Source: Corynebacterium alimapuense | GTDB taxonomy: Bacteria > Actinomycetota > Actinomycetes > Mycobacteriales > Mycobacteriaceae | Direction of reading: 5' to 3' | Length of the DNA stretch: 64,000 bases | NCBI RefSeq assembly: GCF_003716585.1 | Contig: NZ_PTJO01000004.1 | Location: 62,001-126,000 of the forward strand | In this document: positions 1-8,837 of the stretch, in pieces | Numbering within the stretch: position 1 is the stretch's first letter | Layout of the letters: every line of letters starts with the position of its first letter | The notes under the pieces: generated by a model | Databases searched by the model: none | The model's input: only the letters and a program-made list of their open reading frames with translations | What the model was told of the DNA's origin: nothing | Made by a program: the position numbers and the translations under genes

Positions 1-616
1 ACTCTCGAAGTACCCTGCCTGGGTTAACCACCGAATTGCGTTCAGGAGATAGTTGCTCAAGCTCAGTGTCGACGATCGCGGCAAACGCCTCGAGTCGCTG
101 GCGCACCAAATCTGAATCCTCCTCTAGTAGATCAAGGACCGTGCTAATCACGGTGACCGCGCGGGCCGGAGAAGCACCCAGAGCAGAAGGCAGCGCGGGG
201 ATAACGACGGTGTCAGTTGGGGCGTCATCCACCAGCGGTCCGCGGGCAGGGCCAGCTAGGACGCTAAAAGCGCCGCGTCGAGAAGCAATATTTAACGCAT
301 TGAATCCCGCGGGATCCTCCGCCCGATCGCTGACAACGACAACTACATCCAGCGCACCCACATAGCCGGGGAGCACGTCAGTGATCACAACTGCTAATCG
401 CAGCGGGCTCCGCATTCGGACCACGAATCGTGCGGATGCCAAGGAAAGCGCATCTGTCGCAACAATGATCAGACTACGGGGAGATAGTCCATGTAGATCC
501 GCACACTGATCAAGGACGCCGCTGATCGCACGAATCTGTGCCCCTTCGTGCGCGACATCGTAGAAAGACACAGCTTCCCGGTCATAGCCGGAACCGTCCA
601 TATAGCTTGAATCCAT
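1..616 (-). CDS. TobH-like protein, partial (C-terminus off the window)
   Basis: The reading frame opens with ATG at 616 (MDSSYMDGSGYDREAVSFYDVAHEG...) and stays open to the window edge, giving about 205 residues with no stop. An in-frame TAG lies shortly upstream, so the start can only be this ATG or the GTG two codons before it. The order TobH-like gene behind phosphomannomutase, DUF3499 and whiB2 is the usual actinobacterial arrangement, where a SIS-like 'TobH' protein lies between manB and manA. The hydrophobic strand segments (SLIIVATDALSLAS, LDVVVVVSDRAEDP) fit a sugar-isomerase-like fold. The function is not established; a role in mannose-phosphate metabolism is inferred from context. 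The gene probably continues into manA beyond the window. Confidence 0.75.
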   Translation of the reverse strand, partial: MDSSYMDGSGYDREAVSFYDVAHEGAQIRAISGVLDQCADLHGLSPRSLIIVATDALSLASARFVVRMRSPLRLAVVITDVLPGYVGALDVVVVVSDRAEDPAGFNALNIASRRGAFSVLAGPARGPLVDDAPTDTVVIPALPSALGASPARAVTVISTVLDLLEEDSDLVRQRLEAFAAIVDTELEQLSPERNSVVNPGRVLRE

Positions 617-649
617 GACCACTACGATAGTGGCCTATCAAAAGTAAGG

Positions 650-2017
650 TCAGGAACGGATAACGCCGAGAATCTCAGCGACCAGCTCAGCGACTTCTTC
701 GCTGGTAGGTGCCTCGACATTCAAGCGCAACAACGGTTCAGTATTAGACGCCCGCACGTTGAACCAGGCGTTGGTGCCTTTGAGCTCCACGGTGACCCCG
801 TCAAGGTGGTCGATTGACTCAATCCGATCTGCGAAGGCATCGAGAACTGCCTGAGTGCTAGCCGCCTGATCATCGACGGTCGAGTTAATCTCGCCGGAGG
901 CCTCATACCGATTGTAAATGGCCATCATCTCGCTCATCGTTGCTTCTTGGGCGCCCAATGCTGCCAAGACGTGCATAGCCGCGAGGATGCCCGAGTCCGC
1001 ATTGAAGAACTCAGTGAAGTAGTAGTGCGCGGAGTGCTCCCCACCAAAGACCGCCCCGGATTCTGCCATCTGCGCTTTGATGAACGAATGCCCCACTCGG
1101 GTACGAACTGCAGTGCCACCGTTTTCGGCAATAATCTCGGGAACCGTTTTAGAGGTAATGAGATTGTGGATGACTGTCGCCCCTGGGTTAGTGACCAGGT
1201 AGCGCTCTGCGACGATCGCACAAATCGCCGAGGGGCTGACCGGATCGCCCTTTTCATCGACGACGAAGCACCGATCGGCGTCACCATCAAAGGCCAGACC
1301 GATATCCGCTCCCTGCTCGACAGTGAAGCGCTGCAGATCCACCAGGTTCTTGGGATCGAGAGGGTTGGCTTCGTGGTTGGGGAAGGTTCCATCCAGCTCG
1401 AAGTAGAGCGGACGGATATCGAGCGGGAGGTCGCGGAACGCCTCGGGGACGGTATGCCCACCCATACCGTTGGCAGCATCAACGGCGACTACTAGCGGCC
1501 GGATCCCAGAAAGATCAACCAGCTGCCGTAAATAAGCGCCATAATCAGCCAGGATATCGCGAGAAGAGACCTTCCCAGTGACGCCGTCGTAGGGTTCAAC
1601 GCCTGAGACCATGAGATCGATAATCTCGGCCAACCCAGTGTCTTGGCCGACTGGACGTGCGCCGGAGCGGCACATCTTGATGCCGTTGTATTCAGCCGGG
1701 TTATGCGAAGCGGTAAACATCGCACCGGCACAGTCCAAGGTGCCGGAGGCAAAGTAGAGCTCGTCAGTCGAGTTCAGCCCCAGCATCACCACATCAAGCC
1801 CTTGGGCCGTCACTCCCTCAGCAAAGGCTTCAGCCAACGCAGGAGAAGAAGGTCGCATGTCGTAGCCGATAGCTACTTGGTTCTCGCCTTCCGCCCTTAA
1901 CAAGGAGGCGAAAGACGCCCCCACATCCCGAATGAAATTGGCGTCAATATCGCGGCCAACGACGCCACGGACGTCGTATGCCTTGATTACGGAAGTCACT
2001 GATTCACGGGTACGCAT
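650..2017 (-). CDS. manB: Phosphomannomutase/phosphoglucomutase
   Basis: Interconverts mannose-6-P and mannose-1-P in the cytoplasm, feeding GDP-mannose for lipomannan and lipoarabinomannan. At 455 residues it has normal family length. The phosphoserine loop TASHNP is at residues 102-107 (Ser104) and the Mg-binding loop DGDADR at 244-249; the sugar-binding segment GEHSAHYYF follows near residue 325. A GAAAG-type ribosome site precedes the ATG. It sits 33 bp upstream of the TobH-like gene and next to the mannose guanylyltransferase locus, which supports the mannose assignment. Family members often also accept glucose phosphates, so substrate breadth is not decided by sequence. Confidence 0.93.
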   Translation of the reverse strand: MRTRESVTSVIKAYDVRGVVGRDIDANFIRDVGASFASLLRAEGENQVAIGYDMRPSSPALAEAFAEGVTAQGLDVVMLGLNSTDELYFASGTLDCAGAMFTASHNPAEYNGIKMCRSGARPVGQDTGLAEIIDLMVSGVEPYDGVTGKVSSRDILADYGAYLRQLVDLSGIRPLVVAVDAANGMGGHTVPEAFRDLPLDIRPLYFELDGTFPNHEANPLDPKNLVDLQRFTVEQGADIGLAFDGDADRCFVVDEKGDPVSPSAICAIVAERYLVTNPGATVIHNLITSKTVPEIIAENGGTAVRTRVGHSFIKAQMAESGAVFGGEHSAHYYFTEFFNADSGILAAMHVLAALGAQEATMSEMMAIYNRYEASGEINSTVDDQAASTQAVLDAFADRIESIDHLDGVTVELKGTNAWFNVRASNTEPLLRLNVEAPTSEEVAELVAEILGVIRS

Positions 2018-2116
2018 GGGTTTGGGCCGCTTTCTATTCGCTCGGTAGACAACTCATAAGTGCCCAGATCTTAGCGGGGCGACTAATCCTAAGATCTTAC
2101 TCTGGACGCACGTGCA

Positions 2117-2569
2117 TCAGCCGTCGAGATCCTCATCATTATCTTCGTTGGACCTGACCACACGTAGATGAGAACGTCGCTGCTGCCGCGCTTCAGCGAT
2201 CCTTCGAGTGTTATGGACCGGATGATTAGAGGTGTTGGGATCAGCATGATCATCGGGTTCAATATTCACGGCCGAGGGGCCTTCGGATTCAACCAGCCCG
2301 CTGGTCACCCGCCCGGCTTCTCGCACTGCCTCGGCGAGCGCGGTGAGGTCTTCATCATCGTCAATATCGATGTGGTTGACTCTCAGCATCTCCCATCCGA
2401 GTGGGGCGGTTATCTTCTCAGCGTGATACTCGCAGAGATCCCAACTATGTGGTTCTGCAGCAGGCGCCAAGGGGCCAACTACTGCAGTCGATTCTGCATA
2501 GGCATACGTCATGGTGGCGACGGCAGGCTTACCGCAGCCGGGACGGGAACAACGACGAAACTGGCTCAC
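2117..2569 (-). CDS. DUF3499 family protein
   Basis: A 150-residue actinobacterial protein of unknown function. The N-terminal half holds a probable metal site: C7 and C12 in RRCSRPGC, then C46 and H49 in the segment LCEYH. The C-terminal part is acidic and ends in a basic then Asp/Glu-rich tail, likely disordered. The start is GTG with no clear ribosome site; a TAGACT box ends 8 bases upstream, so the mRNA may be leaderless. The gene is a standard neighbour of manB and whiB2 in corynebacteria and mycobacteria. No function is proposed. Confidence 0.88.
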   Translation of the reverse strand: MSQFRRCSRPGCGKPAVATMTYAYAESTAVVGPLAPAAEPHSWDLCEYHAEKITAPLGWEMLRVNHIDIDDDEDLTALAEAVREAGRVTSGLVESEGPSAVNIEPDDHADPNTSNHPVHNTRRIAEARQQRRSHLRVVRSNEDNDEDLDG

Positions 2570-2657
2570 GATAGGGAAGTCTAAACCTGTTCTTGAGATT
2601 TTGGTAGCCCACCGCGCGCCTCCGCCGCTAAAGGTCAGAGAAATCTAGGCTCAAACC

Positions 2658-3113
2658 ATGCACACCAAGCCATTCCGCGATCGACACGGACGAGGGTTAC
2701 GTGGTCCATTTTTGCCGATGGCCGCACCGCGCCACCGCAGTCGACGCGAAGCTTTCGACGTCGCGGTACTCGAGGCTTACTCCCCTATCCAGCACAGCTA
2801 TCCAGAACAACTAGAAAACCTAGACCTTGCAGTAGATACCGTGCCTCGAATGCGACTACGCGCTGATATGACGGTATTGCCGGATGAGATTATCGCCGAC
2901 GGCCCGATACCACTCGGAAGAGTCATTCCTGCTGGCATTGATTCAGCAGGGAGGCCGACTAGGGCCCGACTAGTTGTCTTTCGTATGCCGGTTGAACAAC
3001 GCGCCACGACCATCAGGGAAAGAGAGGAGCTGTTGACTACAATTCTCACTGCTCTGGTTGCGCAATATCTTAACCTCGACCCTCAAGATATTGACCCTAG
3101 GTTCCAGTGGTGA
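2658..3113 (+). CDS. Zincin-like metallopeptidase-family protein (Rv3259-like)
   Basis: 151 residues, divergent from DUF3499. The position between DUF3499 and whiB2 and the overall sequence match the small proteins annotated as metallopeptidase family (zincin_1/DUF1025) in actinobacteria. Conserved-looking blocks are HRSRREAFDVAVLEAY near the N-terminus and the terminal LVAQYLNLDPQDIDPRFQW. No HExxH zinc motif is present where the family usually has it (REELLTTILTALVAQYL here), so peptidase activity is doubtful. It is convergent with whiB2, with 11 bp between the stops. Confidence 0.75.
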   Translation: MHTKPFRDRHGRGLRGPFLPMAAPRHRSRREAFDVAVLEAYSPIQHSYPEQLENLDLAVDTVPRMRLRADMTVLPDEIIADGPIPLGRVIPAGIDSAGRPTRARLVVFRMPVEQRATTIREREELLTTILTALVAQYLNLDPQDIDPRFQW

Positions 3114-3124
3114 CTGCTAAATTC

Positions 3125-3442
3125 TCAGCCGAGCAAGCGCTTGAGGCGACGGCGTTCACGATCTGAGAGTCCGCCCCAAATTCCGAACCGCTCATCATGT
3201 TCAAGAGCGTATTCCAGACAATCATCTCGCACGGAGCAGGCCTGACAAATGCGCTTAGCTTCGCGGGTTGAGCCACCCTTTTCCGGAAAGAATGCCTCCG
3301 GGTCAGTCTGTGCACAAAGCGCTTGATCCTGCCACTCCTGTTCAACAACCCCAAAAAGGTCATCGAGAGTTAACTCCAGTGCCGACCCGGCCGCACGGCC
3401 GCTTCCGCCACGGAGAATGGCGTTCTTGTTCTCTTTGTCCAC
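3125..3442 (-). CDS. whiB2: WhiB2-type iron-sulfur transcriptional regulator
   Basis: WhiB proteins carry a 4Fe-4S cluster and modulate sigma-factor-dependent transcription; the WhiB2/WhmD branch acts in cell division. The four cluster cysteines are at 43, 66, 69 and 75 (C...CxxCx5C), followed by the family signature GIWGG and a basic tail RERRRLKRLLG. I start at the GTG at 3442 (105 residues) because GGAGAAGGGGAC sits directly upstream; the frame could extend to a GTG at 3496 (123 residues) but that has no ribosome site. Genomic position beside DUF3499 and the mannose genes matches the whiB2 locus of other actinobacteria. Confidence 0.92.
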   Translation of the reverse strand: MDKENKNAILRGGSGRAAGSALELTLDDLFGVVEQEWQDQALCAQTDPEAFFPEKGGSTREAKRICQACSVRDDCLEYALEHDERFGIWGGLSDRERRRLKRLLG

Positions 3443-3679
3443 GCCTGTCCCCTTCTCCGCTTTGGACCTAGTTACTGTTCTTAAGAGATTAGACACGGAT
3501 CGCTAAATATCGTCAACCCATAAACTCAGGATTTCCGTTCGGACTTGGCTTTATCCATGTCAACTTTCACATAGGTCACTTCAGTAACATGATAGACAAG
3601 ATGGGGGGAGCGTGTGGGGGTACTAGATATAGCGAAGCAAAGAAGTCTGGCAACTATTCCAAGGTTTCACGGCGTGTCA
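3443..3679. other. Intergenic region, whiB2 leader
   Basis: 237 bp lie between the whiB2 start and the end of the guanylyltransferase gene. It should contain the whiB2 promoter and a long leader if the GTG at 3442 is used. I see no clear terminator for the guanylyltransferase gene and no convincing gene in any frame. Confidence 0.4.
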
Positions 3680-4762
3680 TCACGCATCCGAAGAGAATCG
3701 GACACCATTGTCCGGAATAACCACGCCCGGCCACACCCGCATGCCACTTTTGAGCTCACATCTGGCCCCAATATGGGCACCCTCGCCAATGACACACCCC
3801 TTGATCCGGGCATTGGCACCGATCCGAGCGCCCGCAGCAATAATCGAATCCTCAATGACCGCACCTGGCTCGATGGTCACGCCTTCAAACACCACTGTTC
3901 CATCCAAACGGCAACCAGCACCGATTTCAGAACCTCTCCCGATAGATGTCCCACCAAGGAGAATAACCCCGCCGGCTACTCCCACGGAAGCCTCAACTAA
4001 TGATTCTCCGGTACGCCCCTCAAGCAGAGGCGAATGGACTACGCCGCGAACTAGATCTGAAGAGCCACGGACGAAGTCACCCGGCCGACCCATATCGCGC
4101 CAATAGGCATGGTCAACATGCCCATACACTCGACTTCCGGAAATCAAGAGCTGGGGGAAAGTCTCTCGCTCAACAGAAACAACCTTCTTCGCAGGGATTG
4201 CCTCAACAACTTCACGCCGGAATACATAACAGCCAGCATTGACCTGATCAGTAGGCGGATCCTCAGTCTTTTCCAGAAACTCCAGCACTCGACCATCAGT
4301 ATCGGTAGGAACACAACCAAATGCCCGAGGGTCCGAGACCCGAACCAGATGCATGGTCACATCCGCGTTCTTAGATTCATGAGTCTCGAGGATCGCGTTA
4401 AGGTCAGTACCTGCCAGAACGTCACCATTAAAAACCATGACGGTCTCATGCCGCAGACGATCGTAGACGTTTCGGATGGCGCCACCAGTACCAAGAGCTT
4501 CTTCTTCTACGACGTATTCGATCTCTAGGCCCATCTCAGAGCCATCTCCGAAGTACTCCTCGAACACCTCAGCTCGATAAGAGGTGCCAAGCACGACATG
4601 GGTGATACCTGCAGCCTTGATTCGGGCCAATAGGTGTTGAAGGAACGGATAGCCGGCCGTAGACAACATGGGCTTAGGGGTGTTCACAGTCAACGGGCGC
4701 AGCCTAGTGCCACGACCTCCGACCAAGATCACTGCGTCGGTCTGAGCGGGATTAGCTTTCAT
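3680..4762 (-). CDS. manC: Mannose-1-phosphate guanylyltransferase (GDP-mannose pyrophosphorylase)
   Basis: Makes GDP-mannose from mannose-1-P and GTP. The N-terminal nucleotidyltransferase domain shows GGRGTRLRPLT at residues 15-25 and a later FNGDVL metal-binding block; the C-terminal third (about 265-350) is a left-handed beta-helix of hexapeptide repeats (IGRGSEIGAGC, IAAGARIGANARIKG, IGEGAHIGARCEL). I use ATG at 4762 (360 residues), which overlaps the end of wbbL and has GAAAGGAAAA upstream, rather than the GTG at 4786. Sequence alone cannot fully exclude a glucose-1-P thymidylyltransferase, but the manB neighbourhood favours mannose (mycobacterial Rv3264c-like). Confidence 0.88.
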   Translation of the reverse strand: MKANPAQTDAVILVGGRGTRLRPLTVNTPKPMLSTAGYPFLQHLLARIKAAGITHVVLGTSYRAEVFEEYFGDGSEMGLEIEYVVEEEALGTGGAIRNVYDRLRHETVMVFNGDVLAGTDLNAILETHESKNADVTMHLVRVSDPRAFGCVPTDTDGRVLEFLEKTEDPPTDQVNAGCYVFRREVVEAIPAKKVVSVERETFPQLLISGSRVYGHVDHAYWRDMGRPGDFVRGSSDLVRGVVHSPLLEGRTGESLVEASVGVAGGVILLGGTSIGRGSEIGAGCRLDGTVVFEGVTIEPGAVIEDSIIAAGARIGANARIKGCVIGEGAHIGARCELKSGMRVWPGVVIPDNGVRFSSDA

Positions 4763-5657
4763 TCTCAGGGTTTTCCTTTCGATCACGTGCTTGCCGAACG
4801 GCGAGTAGGCCTCGTGCCTTCAGCCCCGCGCGCAAGGCGAGCCGGACAGGTGTTTGCCACCAGTGCGGCAACCTATCCGCTTGGAAGCGATAAGCAGATT
4901 CATGATGGGCGGGCAACATCGTCTCGGGATGCTCTCCAGCAGCATGCCCCTTGGCGTGGGTAATCACCGCATCCGGGCAGAATATATTGAGGTACCCAGC
5001 GCGGGAGAATCGATCTCCAAGATCCACATCTTCCATATACATGAAGTAGCGCTCATCAAAGCCGCCTACTGCATCGAAGGCGTCCCAGCGAACCAGCAAA
5101 CAAGATCCAGATAACCAGCCTGCGATGCGTTCCGAGTCCATGTCTTGTGCATCTCGGTACGACCGAGTCCACGGATTAGTTGGCCATACCGAGCTCAACA
5201 GCGCATGTCCCACTCCGTTTCTCAACGTGGGAACTGCGCGTGCTGAGGGGTAGACCCCACCATCGAGTTCTTCAATCCGCGGACCAATCGCAGCTGCTTT
5301 AGGCCATCGTCGAGCGCAAGCGATCAACGCATCGATCGCGCCCGGAGAAAATACGACATCAGGATTGGAGATCAAAAAGAACTCAGGATCAATCTCACCT
5401 GCATCTCGCAGCGGTCGAAGATGCCGGGCGGCAAGGTTAACTGCGCTGCCGTAGCCGAGGTTTCCGCCGGTAGACAGAAAATCAACCCCCGCGTACTGCT
5501 CTGCAGCTGCTTCAGGAACCCCGTCAGTTGAGCCATTGTCTGCGAGGACAACAACGGCACCGCTTTCGCAGGATTCGGGGATACTCTCGAGGAAGGCGGC
5601 AAGATGCGGCCCAGGGGAATAGGTCACCGTGACGACGGCGAACGGCAAAGTAGTCAC
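4752..5657 (-). CDS. wbbL: Rhamnosyltransferase of the arabinogalactan linker, GT2 family
   Basis: Predicted to transfer rhamnose from dTDP-rhamnose to decaprenyl-PP-GlcNAc, forming the linker between peptidoglycan and arabinogalactan. The 301-residue GT-A domain has DNGSTDG at 40-46, GGNLGYGSAVN near 64-74, the NPD metal-binding triplet at 98-100 and GGFDERYFMYMEDVDL near 198-213. The start is GTG at 5657, with no ribosome site and a TATGCT box 9 bases upstream, so it may be leaderless. It overlaps manC by 11 bp. Mycobacterial wbbL1 has the same neighbours. rmlD, adjacent in mycobacteria, is absent here. Confidence 0.88.
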   Translation of the reverse strand: MTTLPFAVVTVTYSPGPHLAAFLESIPESCESGAVVVLADNGSTDGVPEAAAEQYAGVDFLSTGGNLGYGSAVNLAARHLRPLRDAGEIDPEFFLISNPDVVFSPGAIDALIACARRWPKAAAIGPRIEELDGGVYPSARAVPTLRNGVGHALLSSVWPTNPWTRSYRDAQDMDSERIAGWLSGSCLLVRWDAFDAVGGFDERYFMYMEDVDLGDRFSRAGYLNIFCPDAVITHAKGHAAGEHPETMLPAHHESAYRFQADRLPHWWQTPVRLALRAGLKARGLLAVRQARDRKENPENES

Positions 5658-5712
5658 AATAGTGACAGCATACTGACGCCCCTCAAGACTCCGCTACGCC
5701 ACACCGATAGCC

Positions 5713-5725
5713 TAAACTGCATTCT
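5713..5725 (+). promoter_or_regulatory. Putative -10 box of a leaderless LCP transcript
   Basis: TAAACT at 5713-5718 ends 7 bases before the GTG start of the LCP gene, and there is no Shine-Dalgarno sequence in between. This spacing fits transcription starting at or next to the start codon. The divergent wbbL gene has the same arrangement. Confidence 0.4.
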
Positions 5726-7300
5726 GTGAGTGATAAGTACCGTCGTGTTCGCGACATCCAGGCAGCCCCGCCTACCGCACCATCGATCCGCCAAGCCGGT
5801 CCGATGCCGGTCAAGGTGATCCTAGCTCTGCTGTCAACGTTGGTACTTTTGGTATCTGCACTGGGATATACCTCGGTCGGAAGACTCGGCTCAGAGGTAG
5901 CTTCCGCAGGCAACCTCGCGCTCGGCGGGGGCGAAGGAACGACAGGGCAGACAGAGGACGGCGCCACGGATATTTTGCTGGTCGGCTCGGATTCTCGAAC
6001 TGATGCCCAAGGAACTCCGCTTTCTCAACAAGAGCTCGAGCGGTTGAACGCTGGTGTCGATGACGGGGAAGAAAACACCGATACCCTCATGGTCATTCGA
6101 GTTCCTAACGACGGGTCCTCAGCCACAGCCGTGTCTATCCCTCGAGATACCTATATCAATGATGACACTTTCGGAAATCTCAAAATCAACGGCGTATTCG
6201 CCGCGCACAAAGCTGCGGAGATGGAGGAACTCGTCGAGGAGGGCGCCGAAGACCTAGAGGCGGCAGAGGCCCAAGCGACCGAGGCCGGACGCCAAGGCTT
6301 AGTAAAGGCTGTCACCGATCTCACAGGCATTGAGGTCGATCACTTTGCTGAAATCGGACTCTTTGGCTTCGTCCTACTCACTGACGCTGTCGGAGGAGTT
6401 GAAGTCTGTCTCAATGAAGCCGTCGATGATGAGTTCTCCGGTGCTCAGTTCCCAGCCGGAGTTCAGACACTCGATGGCACCGAAGCTCTTGCGTTCGTAC
6501 GCCAACGCCATGGCCTGCCTCGCGGAGATCTCGACCGTATTGTGCGCCAGCAAGCTTTCATGGCTTCCTTGGTCAATCAAACACTCGCTGCTGGAACCCT
6601 CACCAATCCGTCGAAGCTCTCCGATATTTCAACTGCAGTAGAGCGCTCTGTGGTCATCGACGAAAACTGGGACATCCTCTCTTTCGCCACGCAGCTAGCT
6701 AATCTCGCGGGCGGCAATGTCATCTTCACTACTATCCCGGTGACCTCAATCGACGGCGTAGGTGACTACGGAGAATCCATCGTCACCGTCGATGTCGATG
6801 AAGTACACGAGTTCATGGATGATCTCCTCAGCCCGGCTGAGAGCACTGAGTCTTCCGAGGCATCCACGAGCACGGATAGTCCCGAGGCCCAAGCAGCGGG
6901 TACTGAAATCATGGTCCTCAATGCTGGCCAGACCTCAGGGCTAGCCGGCGGAGTCGGCGCGTTCTTGGAAGAAGACGGCTTCGATATCGTCGAGGTCACC
7001 AATGCCCAACCCGGGGTCTATTACAGCAGCCAAATTGTCGCCGCAGACGCCGATGACCCAGCAGCAATCTTGCTGGCAGAACAGCTTGGCGGACTGCCCA
7101 TCACCACCAATGACGGGTTGGATACAGACACCATCATCGTCGTCGCCGCAGATGATTATGATGGCCCACAATCGACCACGACCACCGGCCCCACCGCCGT
7201 CGATGAAGACCCCGTAGGAACTCCCGGCGCCGAGCTGGGCGAAGACCCGATTGCGCCAGAGATCGATGCTGGCGGAGATGGCCCGCAGTGCGTAAACTAA
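5726..7300 (+). CDS. lcpA: LCP (LytR-CpsA-Psr) family cell-wall glycan ligase
   Basis: LCP proteins attach lipid-linked wall polymers, here presumably arabinogalactan, to peptidoglycan on the outer face of the membrane. The 524-residue protein has a short basic cytoplasmic N-terminus, one membrane segment at about 28-49, the LCP domain at about 80-300 (DILLVGSDSRTD; NTDTLMVIRVPNDG; SIPRDTY; FVRQRHGLPRGDLDRIVRQQ) and a C-terminal LytR_C domain at about 390-480 after a Ser/Thr-rich linker. The tail is acidic and Pro/Gly-rich. It is divergent from wbbL, as in mycobacteria (Rv3267). Its stop codon overlaps the stop of the opposing SDR-TspO gene. Confidence 0.92.
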   Translation: MSDKYRRVRDIQAAPPTAPSIRQAGPMPVKVILALLSTLVLLVSALGYTSVGRLGSEVASAGNLALGGGEGTTGQTEDGATDILLVGSDSRTDAQGTPLSQQELERLNAGVDDGEENTDTLMVIRVPNDGSSATAVSIPRDTYINDDTFGNLKINGVFAAHKAAEMEELVEEGAEDLEAAEAQATEAGRQGLVKAVTDLTGIEVDHFAEIGLFGFVLLTDAVGGVEVCLNEAVDDEFSGAQFPAGVQTLDGTEALAFVRQRHGLPRGDLDRIVRQQAFMASLVNQTLAAGTLTNPSKLSDISTAVERSVVIDENWDILSFATQLANLAGGNVIFTTIPVTSIDGVGDYGESIVTVDVDEVHEFMDDLLSPAESTESSEASTSTDSPEAQAAGTEIMVLNAGQTSGLAGGVGAFLEEDGFDIVEVTNAQPGVYYSSQIVAADADDPAAILLAEQLGGLPITTNDGLDTDTIIVVAADDYDGPQSTTTTGPTAVDEDPVGTPGAELGEDPIAPEIDAGGDGPQCVN

Positions 7301-8751
7301 CGCCGTTTTGACCGGCCACGGTTGAGCACAGCAATAGAGGTGCTCAAGACCGTGGCAAATCCGGTCCACATCGCATAGGGAGCTAAGACCACACCACGCT
7401 GTGGTGATGAATTCCAAGCTCGTCGTACTACATCGGCTGAGCTGACTGCGAGAATTCCGGCACCTGCCGCGGCTAGGTTAAGTCGACCGGACCGGAAAAA
7501 CAGAGCAGACCAGCTGGCGTTGAGTGCCAGATTCGCGGCTAATGCCCGCTTGAAGGTCATTGAGGATCCAAGATCTTTTTCTTCTGCATCCGCGATCACT
7601 AACGCGGAAATCACGGCGATATCTGCGTAAAGAGCCGTCCAGACAATCGGAAACAGGCTAGCTGGTGGTTGCCATTCGGGCTTATCAAGGCTCCGAAACC
7701 AACTGTCCTGTGGATTCGTCAGAAGCGTGCCGAAGGCCGCACAGGCTGTCACCGCCCCGGCAGTCTTCAACAAGGTACGGCGCCAACGACGGGTATCCAG
7801 ATGCTTGGTCGCCGCTAGGATGGCTTCCTCGAAGCTCTGGTTGCCTCCCGGGTGCGTGCCCACTTCCTTTTCGAGGTCACGTTCTTTAACAACGGTGTCG
7901 GTAAGCAGGCTGGCGATTAGAGGAGCTGCGATCTTCTCTCGGACAGAGGTGACCAAGGATATCCATTGAGCAGCGGTATTTGGGGTGACTACTGGAAGGG
8001 TTATTATCAGCCGGCGCGGCAACCCAAGCACCCGAGCATGGCAGCGCAGCATTTCTGCATAAGCCATCGTGTCAGGACCTCCAATATCGAAGGTGCGATT
8101 TTGCTCGGTTGGCAGCTCCGCGGCAGCCACCAGATAGTGCACCGCGTCGCGAACGCTGATTGGAGTGATCTGATTGCTGATCCAATTGGGGCCAAGTGCT
8201 CCAGGTAAACGCTCCGACAAATGGCGCAGCATGGCGAAAGAAGTCGAGCCGTCACCGAGCACAACACCGGCTTGGAGGACTGCGGTAGGTACACCGGAAT
8301 TCAGCAGAATCTCGCCCACTTCGACGCGGGAAGCCAAGTGTTTCGAGAGCTTTTCTTCAGCTGGATGCAAGCCACCCAGGTAGATGATTCGTGCCACGGA
8401 TCGGGAATGTGCCGCGTCGGCGAAACCTTGGGCCATAGACCGTTCGAGATCCTGAAAGTCCGCTCCGGTCCCCATCGAATGAAGCAGATACCACGCTACG
8501 TCAATGCCTTCGAGTGCAACCATCAGATCATCCGGATCTGAGGCATCTCCCTCAAAGACTTCTACTTGACCAGGTCCGGCTACCCCATCAACAATGTGCC
8601 TGGCCCAAGAAGATTCTTTTGCCTTCTTCCGACTGCGAGAAAATGCTCGTACCGCCCAGCCGTCCTCGATGAGTTGTTGGATAACCTCACCACCGACATA
8701 ACCTGTCGAGCCCGTCACCAGTGCGTGTCTGATCGAATTACCTTGGACCAT
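7297..8751 (-). CDS. SDR (NAD(P)-binding) - TspO fusion protein
   Basis: A two-part protein of 484 residues. Residues about 1-290 form an atypical extended SDR domain with the Rossmann motif VTGSTGYVGGEV and YLLHSMG/IIYLGGLHP blocks, as in complex-I-assembly-like NAD(P)H-binding proteins. After a linker, about 320-480 is a TspO/MBR-like membrane domain: LDKPEWQPPASLFPIVWTAL, then LNLAWS-like LNASWSALFF, with several hydrophobic helices. I start at ATG 8751, with AGGAGG 6 bases upstream, rather than the TTG at 8757. It begins 86 bp behind crtEb on the same strand. TspO proteins bind porphyrins and isoprenoid-type ligands and affect carotenoid genes in Rhodobacter; a carotenoid or tetrapyrrole role here is inferred. 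Confidence 0.8.
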   Translation of the reverse strand: MVQGNSIRHALVTGSTGYVGGEVIQQLIEDGWAVRAFSRSRKKAKESSWARHIVDGVAGPGQVEVFEGDASDPDDLMVALEGIDVAWYLLHSMGTGADFQDLERSMAQGFADAAHSRSVARIIYLGGLHPAEEKLSKHLASRVEVGEILLNSGVPTAVLQAGVVLGDGSTSFAMLRHLSERLPGALGPNWISNQITPISVRDAVHYLVAAAELPTEQNRTFDIGGPDTMAYAEMLRCHARVLGLPRRLIITLPVVTPNTAAQWISLVTSVREKIAAPLIASLLTDTVVKERDLEKEVGTHPGGNQSFEEAILAATKHLDTRRWRRTLLKTAGAVTACAAFGTLLTNPQDSWFRSLDKPEWQPPASLFPIVWTALYADIAVISALVIADAEEKDLGSSMTFKRALAANLALNASWSALFFRSGRLNLAAAGAGILAVSSADVVRRAWNSSPQRGVVLAPYAMWTGFATVLSTSIAVLNRGRSKRR

Positions 8752-8837
8752 GGTCAACCTCCTGCAACTGAGTTTGGGACCGCCAGTCTAGAGAGATACG
8801 GGCCTACCCGGTGTTTTAGGAAACCAGACGAATGTTC

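Noticed and set aside
947-1495. 182-residue frame antisense to manB
   Set aside because: Shadow of manB.
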